The notes beneath the pieces were generated by a model. That model searched no databases. It worked only from the letters and a program-made list of their open reading frames with translations, and was not told the origin of the DNA. From Streptomyces sp. XY006 (GTDB lineage Bacteria; Actinomycetota; Actinomycetes; Streptomycetales; Streptomycetaceae): 47,655 nucleotides of DNA. Below, in pieces: positions 41,811 to 47,655 of the stretch. The number at the start of each line of letters is the position of its first letter. The first letter of the stretch is position 1. Location of the stretch: the NCBI RefSeq assembly GCF_002237655.1, contig NZ_NOKT01000044.1, positions 1-47,655 of the forward strand, written 5' to 3'. The translations under genes were made by a program, and so were the position numbers.

Positions 41811-42137
41811 GTGATCAGCATCACCAGCAGCTCCATCAGCACCGTGAAAATGACCGATCGCTCGGCCGTCTCCGCGTGCATGCTCGGCGTTTCGAACCTG
41901 GGCACCGGTCTGTCCGGCATTCGTGCCGTCCGTCCGGCGTCCTCCTCCGTTGCCCCCGCGGGCCTTCCCGTCCGTGAGCGCAATGAGCGACCGACCAAGG
42001 CACTGGAAGCGGCAGTAGCGGCACAGGCGCAGGCCTATGCCTTTACGGCGACCGGTGCCGGATTCCGGAAGCAGACGACGCAGCACCACCTGATGTGGGC
42101 CTTCCGTGGGCCAGAACCCTGGAGTGATCCAGCCTGA
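41811..42137 (+). CDS. Upstream ORF in the wblC leader
   Basis: A 108-residue frame starting at GTG 41811 behind a GGAGG site (41799-41803 region, 8 nt spacing). It begins VISITSSSISTVKMTDRS, is Ser-rich, and ends in MWAFRGPEPWSDPA. The stop codon lies inside a 7-bp hairpin (42132-42148) just before the terminator. This placement is what translational attenuation of whiB7/wblC requires: ribosome stalling on the uORF would let transcription continue into wblC. Whether the full uORF product has a function is unknown. Confidence 0.75.
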   Translation: MISITSSSISTVKMTDRSAVSACMLGVSNLGTGLSGIRAVRPASSSVAPAGLPVRERNERPTKALEAAVAAQAQAYAFTATGAGFRKQTTQHHLMWAFRGPEPWSDPA

Positions 42138-42200
42138 TTCGATCAGGCCGGCGCCTTCAGGGCCGCGGAACCCCATCCGGGATCCGCGGCCCTTCTGTTT
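42132..42200 (+). terminator. wblC attenuator: hairpin plus Rho-independent terminator
   Basis: Hairpin 42132-42138/42142-42148 (7 bp, 3-nt loop) contains the uORF stop. It is followed by a perfect 11-bp stem 42159-42169/42183-42193 with a 13-nt loop and a T-rich tail (TCTGTTTGT). It is about 105 nt before the wblC start, so it would end transcription unless the uORF ribosome is stalled. Confidence 0.88.
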
Positions 42201-42306
42201 GTCCCTGAACGGGGACGACGGACCGAAGGACCTCGGGACAACGAAAGAACCCGGTACCAGCCGCCCCCGGCCAACAGGCCGGAACGACCAGACGAGGAAG
42301 ACGACC

Positions 42307-42675
42307 GTGCAACTCGAAGCGCACGCACCGTCCGTACCGCCTTCGGAAACGATCCCCAAGCCCGGCTCCACGGAGGACCCCGCCTTGACCCCGCTCACCG
42401 CGCTCACCGCGCTCGACGACGCCATCGAGAACCTCGGCGTACCCGTCCCGTGCCGCTCCTACGACCCGGAGGTCTTCTTCGCCGAGTCGCCCGCGGACGT
42501 CGAGTACGCCAAGTCCCTCTGCCGTACCTGCCCGCTGGTCGAGGCCTGCCTCGCCGGTGCCAAGGAGCGGCGTGAGCCCTGGGGCGTCTGGGGTGGCGAG
42601 CTGTTCGTCCAGGGTGTCGTCGTCGCCCGGAAGCGGCCGCGTGGCCGCCCGCGCAAGAACCCGGTCACAGCATGA
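42307..42675 (+). CDS. wblC: WblC / WhiB7 Fe-S transcription factor
   Basis: A 122-residue WhiB-family regulator of intrinsic resistance to ribosome-targeting antibiotics. The four [4Fe-4S] ligands are Cys49, Cys72, Cys75 and Cys81. The GVWGG turn at 93-97 contacts the principal sigma factor. The C-terminal RGRPRK AT-hook (112-117) is specific to the WhiB7 subclass. The GTG at 42307 has GAGGAAG upstream. The 600-nt leader with an uORF and attenuator plus an AT-rich promoter element give antibiotic-responsive, self-amplifying control. The stop codon overlaps the next gene's ATG. Confidence 0.96.
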   Translation: MQLEAHAPSVPPSETIPKPGSTEDPALTPLTALTALDDAIENLGVPVPCRSYDPEVFFAESPADVEYAKSLCRTCPLVEACLAGAKERREPWGVWGGELFVQGVVVARKRPRGRPRKNPVTA

Positions 42676-42995
42676 ACACCGCAGGAACGATCGACCGTCC
42701 CCTCACGCACGACCCCCAGAAGCAGGCCCCGATGAAGCCGTCCCCCGACGAGCCCGCTGGCTCCGCGACCCAAGACTTCACCACCAACGGCGCGATGGAC
42801 TCGCGTCAGAACAGGACCCGAGAGATGCAACTCATCCCAGAAGCCCTGGCTCGCGCGCATATGCGCGAGCGACTGGACGAGGCGGAGCGGGACCGCCAGG
42901 CCGTGCGCCTGGTGGCCGCCCGCCGGATGCAGCGCAGGGCGGAGCGCGCCTCGCGGCGCGCCCGCCGGGCGCTCGCCATGGCGGTCATGCAGTAA
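42672..42995 (+). CDS. Small basic protein coupled to wblC
   Basis: A 107-residue protein whose ATG overlaps the wblC stop (ATGA), so it is co-transcribed and translationally coupled. The first 50 residues look disordered. From MQLIPEALARAHMRERLDEAERD on, the sequence is one long, strongly Arg-rich amphipathic helix ending RALAMAVMQ. An internal ATG at 42825 would give just this 56-residue helical part. I do not recognise a named family. A role linked to RNA, ribosomes or DNA is plausible from charge and context, but is only inference. Confidence 0.75.
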   Translation: MNTAGTIDRPLTHDPQKQAPMKPSPDEPAGSATQDFTTNGAMDSRQNRTREMQLIPEALARAHMRERLDEAERDRQAVRLVAARRMQRRAERASRRARRALAMAVMQ

Positions 42996-43045
42996 CCGTC
43001 CACATCTGAAGCGATGGCCTCCCGCACCGGAGGCGATGCTTTCCC

Positions 43046-43086
43046 CGCGGGGGCCGGTCCGTGCCGAACGGACCGGCCCCCGCGGC
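43046..43086. terminator. 18-bp perfect terminator hairpin after the wblC operon
   Basis: The arms 43046-43063 and 43069-43086 pair perfectly over 18 bp with a 5-nt loop (GCCGA). It lies about 50 nt after the small basic protein's stop. Confidence 0.9.
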
Positions 43087-43137
43087 GCGTTGACCCTGGG
43101 ACGATGCCCCGAGCCGGCGCCGCGGGGCGCGGTGTCC

Positions 43138-43165
43138 GTGACACGGCCGGGAACGGAGTTATCGT
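43138..43165 (+). promoter_or_regulatory. Promoter of the small CxxC protein, leaderless
   Basis: A -35-like GTGACA (43138-43143) and a -10 TATCGT (43160-43165) are 16 nt apart, and the GTG start is 6 nt further. No Shine-Dalgarno is present. Confidence 0.55.
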
Positions 43166-43171
43166 CGCCGG

Positions 43172-43405
43172 GTGACCAGTCGGACGAGCCCTCCCGGTGA
43201 CGGTGACGGTGACGACGGCTCCGCCGCGGAGCCTCCGCCGCTCGTGTGCGCCCGCTGCGGCACGCCGGCCGGCACCCCGGGCGCGACCCCGCCGCCCACC
43301 TGGACCTTCTCCGTGGAGCACGGCGTGAGCCGCTACTTCTGCGCGAGCTGCGCCCGGGAGAACCTCAGGTCGATCGAAGGGCGCCTGGACTCCGACTGGT
43401 GGTGA
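43172..43405 (+). CDS. Small double-CxxC (zinc-ribbon-like) protein
   Basis: A 77-residue protein with two CxxC pairs (VCARCG near residue 26 and FCASCA near 57) spaced about 30 residues apart, as in zinc ribbons. The N-terminus is acidic and Gly/Asp-rich, the C-terminus ends DSDWW. It probably binds zinc. Partner and role are unknown. The start is a GTG 6 nt after a -10-like TATCGT. It ends 15 nt before the convergent ABC1 kinase gene. Confidence 0.8.
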   Translation: MTSRTSPPGDGDGDDGSAAEPPPLVCARCGTPAGTPGATPPPTWTFSVEHGVSRYFCASCARENLRSIEGRLDSDWW

Positions 43406-43420
43406 GACGCGGAACCCCGC

Positions 43421-44791
43421 TCACGCCTGCGCCACGGACTCCCCGCCGTCCACCGGGTCCTCCGGGACGAACCCCGGCAGCCACTCCTCCAACTCCTCCC
43501 GCAGCCGCACCGTGGCCCCCAGCTGACACAGCACGCCGATCGTGCTCAGCGTCACCCGGTGGATCAGCAGATACGCCGGGGGCAGATTGAGCTGCTTTCC
43601 GAGCTGGTAGGCGGGGGAGCGTGGGTCGGCGACGCGGGCCGCCTGGCTGCGCATCCAGCCGCGCGTGAACGTGAACTCCTCCACCTGGGCCGGTTCGATG
43701 ATCGGCAGGAGGTAGTCCATGACGGCATCGGGGTCGAGCTCTATGGTCTCCTTCACGAAGCCCTCCGCGCACAGGAGCTCGTAGACCGCCTCGGCCTCGC
43801 CGTCGAGGGTCATGCGCAGGGACTCGCCGATGGTGGCCGGCAGGCCGCCCGGGAGGCGGTCGACCGTGCCGAAGTCCAGGACGCCCAGGCGCCAGTCGTC
43901 CTCGCCGTCCGGGCCGCCCGGCAGCAGGCGGAAGTTGCCGGGGTGCGGATCGGCGTGGAGCAGGCCGGTGCGGGCCGGGCCGGAGAACAGGAAACGGGCC
44001 AGGAGCTGGCCGGCGCGGTCGCGCTGCTCCTGGGTGCCGTCCGAGATGATCTCCGACAGCGGGATGCCGTCGATCCACTCGGTGATCAGGACCTGCTCGG
44101 ACTGGTGGACCACATGCGGCACGAGGACGTCCGGGTCGTCCGTGAACTCCTCCGCGTGCGCCTGCTGGGCCTGGGCCTCCAGGCCGTAGTCGAGCTCCTC
44201 CGAGACGCGGTCCTTCAGCTCCGCGATCAGCGGCTTGATGTCCATGCCGGGGATCAGCGGGCCGAGCAGACGGGAGAAGCGGCTCAGCTGGTTCAGGTCG
44301 GACAGCAGCGCCTCGCCCGCACCGGGGTACTGCACCTTGACCGCCACCTCACGGCCGTCGTGCCACACCGCGCGATGGACCTGGCCGATCGAGGCGGCCG
44401 CGGCGGGCTTGTCCTCGAACTCCAGGAACAGCTCCTGCCAGCCCTCGCCGAGCCGCTCCTGGAGCACCCCGTGCACCGTGCGCGTGGGCATCGGCGGGGC
44501 GGCCTCCTGGAGCTTGGTCAGCGCGGCCCGGTAGGGGCCGGCCACCTCCTCGGGCAGCGCCGACTCGAAGACGGACAGGGCCTGGCCGAACTTCATCGCG
44601 CCGCCCTTGAGCTCGCCGAGCACCTTGAACAGCTGCTCGGCCGTGCGCTGCTGGAGCTCGCGTCCGACCAGCTCCGCCGACTCGCCGACGATCCGCTTGC
44701 CGAATCCCCAGGTCGCCCGCCCGGCGATGCCGAGCGGGAGCGCGGCGAGCTTGGCGGTCCGGGTGACCGCCTTCCGGGGAAGATCAGACAT
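43421..44791 (-). CDS. ABC1/AarF (UbiB-like) atypical kinase
   Basis: A 456-residue UbiB-family kinase-like protein. The KxGQ motif reads KFGQALS near residue 82, the Ala-rich loop is AAAASIGQVHRA near 133, and VAVKVQYPG holds the ATP-site Lys. Further motifs are EELDYGLEA, the catalytic HADPHPGNF near 286, and LDFGTV. UbiB proteins act as ATPases in lipid or quinone metabolism rather than protein kinases. The mycobacterial neighbour Rv3197 is in the WhiB7 regulon and linked to macrolide tolerance, so a similar link to wblC is likely. The ATG at 44791 has a GGAGGG site and overlaps the upstream E1-like gene by 8 nt. Confidence 0.92.
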   Translation of the reverse strand: MSDLPRKAVTRTAKLAALPLGIAGRATWGFGKRIVGESAELVGRELQQRTAEQLFKVLGELKGGAMKFGQALSVFESALPEEVAGPYRAALTKLQEAAPPMPTRTVHGVLQERLGEGWQELFLEFEDKPAAAASIGQVHRAVWHDGREVAVKVQYPGAGEALLSDLNQLSRFSRLLGPLIPGMDIKPLIAELKDRVSEELDYGLEAQAQQAHAEEFTDDPDVLVPHVVHQSEQVLITEWIDGIPLSEIISDGTQEQRDRAGQLLARFLFSGPARTGLLHADPHPGNFRLLPGGPDGEDDWRLGVLDFGTVDRLPGGLPATIGESLRMTLDGEAEAVYELLCAEGFVKETIELDPDAVMDYLLPIIEPAQVEEFTFTRGWMRSQAARVADPRSPAYQLGKQLNLPPAYLLIHRVTLSTIGVLCQLGATVRLREELEEWLPGFVPEDPVDGGESVAQA

Positions 44792-45998
44792 GCGCCCTCC
44801 AAGTCCCAGCCGGCCGCTCCGCCGCTGCCTCACAGCACTGCGCCGACGGCCGTTGCACCGCCATTGTCTCGTGTGACGCCCCGTCCTCCGAGGGGTGCTC
44901 CCCTTTTCCTCTCTCCGCCGCGCCGCAGGGGCATGCGGAATGGGCCCATACCGGCCGGGCGTGCCAGTGGAGCGCGGGGAGGGAGACTTCCCAGCGCGCG
45001 CAGGTGCTCGACGGGACCTGACCGTCCAGGAAGGCGAGCGCGTGCGCGGCGGCGAGTCCCGCCACGGTCGTGGCCAGCGTGAGGTCGCACGGCCGCACCT
45101 GCCGCTGCCGGCCCGAGCGCCACTGGGCGATCAGACGCGGCCAGGTCGGGTCCCGGTCGGTGCGGTGCTCGTGCAGACAGCCCGCGCAGCCCGTCTCCCC
45201 GGGCAGCACGAGGGGTCCGACCACGCCGGTCCCCTCCACTACACCGGCATACAGATGCGGTGTGCCGGAGAGCATCAGGGGTTCGGCGTGGGACGGGTCG
45301 GGCGCGTGCACCGCGACATCGTCCCGCGGGGCGAGGACCACCAGGGAGAAGCCGGGGTCGCCGTCGTCCGAGGGCGGCGGGACCTCGGCGCGGCGCGGCG
45401 GCCGGTCCGGAGCAGCCTGCCGTAGGGCCCGGCGGGCCGACTCGTCCCTGCGGTCGCCGACGGCCTGTGCCGGATGGCCGCCCGGGGCGACGTCCCACGG
45501 CTCCACCCGGCCGCCGTCCCGCACCTCGACCTCTCCCACTCCGGCCCCCGCCAGCAGGGAGGCCAGGACGGCACCCACCCGGCCCGCGCCTCGCACCTGC
45601 ACGCGCTGCGAGCGCCGGGCCGCCAGCCGTCTGATCGCTTCGCCCGGCTCCGCGGTGGTGAGGGACAGCGAGGCCAGGTCGGGCCGCAGCCGGTCGAGGA
45701 CTTCCTTCTTCTCGCGCAACGCATTGGCGGCGGGTCCGCCGCCCCGGGCGTCGTCGAGGAGCCCGGCCCGCGACAGCCGCCGCACCAGCCTGTCGACATG
45801 ACCGTCGGGCAGGTCCATCCGGCGCCCTTCCTCGCGCAGCAGCTCCAACCCGCGGGTGCCGTTCAGCAGGTCGAGGAAGCTGCCCGTCGCGGTGTCCATC
45901 GGGCCGAGCGTCAGGGCGTGCGCCGGGGTCATGCCGAACTGCACGGTGTTCAGGTCGCGCCAGCCGCGCCGGAGCGCGGGTTTCACCATCGGATGCAT
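44784..45998 (-). CDS. E1-like (ThiF-type) protein with RRE-like N-terminus
   Basis: A 404-residue protein. The first ~90 residues resemble the winged-helix leader-binding (RRE/PqqD-like) domain of TOMM-cluster ThiF proteins (FLDLLNGTRGLELLRE, then VDRLVRRLSRAGLLDDA). The middle has a ThiF/E1 Rossmann part with GAGRVGAVLASLLAGAG near 133. Later come the zinc-type pairs CAGC and CPCG. No precursor peptide, dehydratase (YcaO) or dehydrogenase gene is nearby, so if it modifies a peptide or a ubiquitin-like protein the substrate is elsewhere. The ATG at 45998 begins MHPMVKPALRR. It overlaps the ABC1 kinase start by 8 nt, forming a two-gene operon. Confidence 0.82.
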   Translation of the reverse strand: MHPMVKPALRRGWRDLNTVQFGMTPAHALTLGPMDTATGSFLDLLNGTRGLELLREEGRRMDLPDGHVDRLVRRLSRAGLLDDARGGGPAANALREKKEVLDRLRPDLASLSLTTAEPGEAIRRLAARRSQRVQVRGAGRVGAVLASLLAGAGVGEVEVRDGGRVEPWDVAPGGHPAQAVGDRRDESARRALRQAAPDRPPRRAEVPPPSDDGDPGFSLVVLAPRDDVAVHAPDPSHAEPLMLSGTPHLYAGVVEGTGVVGPLVLPGETGCAGCLHEHRTDRDPTWPRLIAQWRSGRQRQVRPCDLTLATTVAGLAAAHALAFLDGQVPSSTCARWEVSLPALHWHARPVWAHSACPCGAAERGKGEHPSEDGASHETMAVQRPSAQCCEAAAERPAGTWRAHV

Positions 45999-46259
45999 GA
46001 CAGGCCCCCGTATGTCATAAAACGTCCCCGTGTGTCGGGAGGAGTGCTCCTGGTCCCTGGCCGGACTCTGTAACTGGCTCGGGCCGGCCCGCCCATCGCT
46101 TCGCCGACGGGATCCAGCATGACCGAACCCGCCGCCCGCCGCCGAAAGTTGTCCACAGGCACGGGGATTCGTCGTACAAATCCGGCGGCCGGTGGGGGCA
46201 TCGGCACGGAACCGTCCCGGAGTCGGGACTTCCCCGTGTGCAGCGGGTAACGTCGGGGC
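45999..46259. promoter_or_regulatory. Divergent region, E1-like gene / YgjP-type peptidase
   Basis: A 261-bp gap. Near its left end is an AT-rich block (GTCATAAAACG at about 46014-46024) that can supply a minus-strand -10 for the E1-like gene. On the plus strand TAACGT at 46248-46253 ends 6 nt before the GTG of the peptidase gene, again with no Shine-Dalgarno. I see no other feature. Confidence 0.45.
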
Positions 46260-46868
46260 GTGCCCGCCGACCCACTGCACCGCGCCGGAAACCCACAGCG
46301 CAGCACGACGAGCCAGCCGCCGAGCGGCTCGGGGGCGAGCGCGATCGAGGTCCGCAGGAGCCCCCGCCGTCGCAGGACGGTCTCCGCGTACCGCGAGGGC
46401 GATCGCACCGTAGTGCTCATCCCCGCCCGCATGTCCGCGGCGGAGGAACAGCGCTGGGTGAACGTCATGCTCGCCAAGCTGGCCGCCCAGGAGAGCAAGC
46501 GGGCCCTGGGGGACACCGAGCTGACCGAGCGGGCCCGGCGGCTCTCGGAGCAGTACTTCGACGGCCGGGCCCGGCCCGCCTCGGTGCGCTGGGTGACCAA
46601 CCAGAACACCCGCTGGGGATCCTGCACCCCGTCCGACGGCAGCATCCGCCTGTCGCACCGCCTGCAGGGCATGCCCGAGTACGTCGTCGACTACGTCCTC
46701 CTCCACGAACTCGCTCATCTGCTCGTCCCCGGACACGGCCCCCGCTTCTGGCGGCTGCTGGAGGCCTACCCGAGGACGGAGCGGGCCCGGGGCTATCTCG
46801 AAGGCGTCGTCGCCGCCGAGCGGTTGCCCCATGTGCCCGGGGCGCGCGGGGAGAGCCCCGCGGGGTGA
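46260..46868 (+). CDS. YgjP/WSS1-type (DUF45) zinc metallopeptidase
   Basis: A 202-residue protein of the DUF45/SprT-like gluzincin group. The zinc motif HELAHLLVPGH has His149, Glu150, His153 and His159, and the typical NQNTRWGSC strand precedes it near 120. The first 40 residues are basic and disordered. Relatives include DNA-protein-crosslink proteases, so a repair or quality-control role is possible but not shown. The GTG start follows TAACGT by 6 nt, suggesting a leaderless mRNA. Confidence 0.9.
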   Translation: MPADPLHRAGNPQRSTTSQPPSGSGASAIEVRRSPRRRRTVSAYREGDRTVVLIPARMSAAEEQRWVNVMLAKLAAQESKRALGDTELTERARRLSEQYFDGRARPASVRWVTNQNTRWGSCTPSDGSIRLSHRLQGMPEYVVDYVLLHELAHLLVPGHGPRFWRLLEAYPRTERARGYLEGVVAAERLPHVPGARGESPAG

Positions 46869-47010
46869 GTGACCGCTTTGCGTGAGCGAGCAGCCGATAC
46901 GGCTGGGCGCGGGTTCTGTACCGGCTCTGTACCGACGTCTTCCGATGTCCGGATTTGCCGTTAGCCTGACGCGACGCACTCACGTTCTGGATGGGGGACG
47001 GTCGTTACGC

Positions 47011-47655
47011 ATGGCCAGGGAATTCCAACGCGGCCACAAGGCCAGGATCAGTGACCTCACCGCGGGCACGGATCTGTACGTAGGCGTGCAGATCTCCGGC
47101 CCCGGCCTGAGCTTCGACATCAGCTGCTTCGGCCTCGACGCCGACGAACGGCTCTCGGACGACCGGTACTTCGTCTTCTACAACCAGCCGAAGACCCCGG
47201 AGGAGTCCATTCAGCTCCTGGGCGCCCAGGCGGGCGACACGGAGTCCTTCAGGGTGACCCTGGACCGGATCCCGCCGCAGATCCAGAAGCTGTCCTTCAC
47301 GGCGACGATCGACGGCGCCGGGCAGATGTCGCAGATCGCCCCCGGCTACATCCGCATCGTCGCCGGCGGCGAGGAGGTGGCCCGGTACCCCTTCAGCGGC
47401 TCGGAGTTCTCCACCGAGCGGGCCGTGATGCTGGGCGACTTCTACCTGAAGGACGTGTGGCGGTTCGCAGCCGTCGGGCAGGGCTTCGACGGCGGTCTCG
47501 ACGCGCTGCTGAAGAACTTCGGCGGCGAGGTGGCCGAGGAGGAGGCGCCCGCGCCCGCTCCGCAGCAGCCGGCTCAGGGCGGCGCCGCCCCGGGCTTCGC
47601 CCCGCCCGCCTTCGGGGCTCCCGCCGCCCCGGCCCCCGCGCCCGCCCCGGCGCCC
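47011..47655 (+). CDS. TerD-family protein, cut by window end
   Basis: The first 215 codons of a TerD-domain protein (tellurium resistance/stress family that binds calcium). The domain covers about residues 1-175 and includes LYVGVQISGPGLSFDISCFGLDADERLSDDRYFVFYNQ, the TerD core with its acidic metal site, and later ARYPFSGSEFSTERAVMLGDFYLKDVWRF. After about residue 180 a Pro/Ala-rich tail begins and is still open at the window end, so a further domain may follow. The ATG has GGGGGAC about 13 nt upstream. A TAGCCT at 46962-46967 may be the -10. Confidence 0.9.
   Translation, partial: MAREFQRGHKARISDLTAGTDLYVGVQISGPGLSFDISCFGLDADERLSDDRYFVFYNQPKTPEESIQLLGAQAGDTESFRVTLDRIPPQIQKLSFTATIDGAGQMSQIAPGYIRIVAGGEEVARYPFSGSEFSTERAVMLGDFYLKDVWRFAAVGQGFDGGLDALLKNFGGEVAEEEAPAPAPQQPAQGGAAPGFAPPAFGAPAAPAPAPAPAP

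Noticed and set aside
1..47655. tRNA, rRNA, insertion sequence or prophage
   Set aside because: No cloverleaf, transposase, integrase or terminal repeats were seen while reading both strands; a tRNAscan-type search would be needed to exclude small RNA genes fully.

Overview
The window is high-GC actinobacterial DNA, almost certainly the core chromosome of a Streptomyces. Third codon positions are nearly all G or C, GTG starts are common, and actinobacterial markers are present: a WhiB-family regulator, mycoredoxin, DUF3107, DUF3152, AdnAB-type helicase-nucleases and UvrD2. I see no rRNA, tRNA, CRISPR array, transposase or phage gene.

Layout. 0-9.8 kb: alpha/beta hydrolase, DEAD-box RNA helicase with a repetitive basic tail, MiaE-like ferritin-fold protein, small membrane protein, DUF3107 protein, TetR regulator, small acidic protein, a second hydrolase and a DUF3152 membrane-anchored metalloprotease-like protein. 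9.8-15.4 kb: a short Cys-rich leader peptide ahead of a peptide-type ABC transporter (lipoprotein, two permeases, fused double ATPase). 15.6-20.6 kb: a tightly coupled set of PelF-like glycosyltransferase, polytopic membrane protein, NAD-dependent sugar epimerase and Spherulin-4-like protein. This is the best candidate for an undescribed system, a cut-down Pel-like or galactosaminogalactan-like polysaccharide module. 20.6-28.1 kb: moeZ, two tandem tripeptidyl-aminopeptidase-like lipoproteins and a large flippase-like protein with a degenerate kinase-like domain. 28.3-41.6 kb: DNA repair and redox genes (alkyltransferase-like protein, adnA, adnB, M20 peptidase, nudC, mycoredoxin, uvrD2). 41.6-43.0 kb: wblC (whiB7) with a long leader holding an upstream ORF and a textbook attenuator, plus a coupled small basic protein. 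43.1-47.7 kb: small CxxC protein, ABC1/AarF kinase, E1-like (ThiF) protein with an apparent RRE-like N-terminus, YgjP-type metallopeptidase and a TerD protein cut by the window end.

From memory, the gene order matches the M. tuberculosis block from rhlE (Rv3211) to Rv3197: helicase, MiaE-like, DUF3107, TetR, DUF3152, moeZ, alkyltransferase-like, adnAB, nudC, mrx1, uvrD2, whiB7, ABC1. The transporter, the polysaccharide module, the peptidase pair and the flippase look like insertions into that block.

Two patterns recur. Several genes have a TAnnnT hexamer 6-7 nt before the start codon and no Shine-Dalgarno, which predicts leaderless mRNAs. Three genes are followed directly by short tandem repeats whose units can each fold into a hairpin (about 31, 43 and 36 nt periods).
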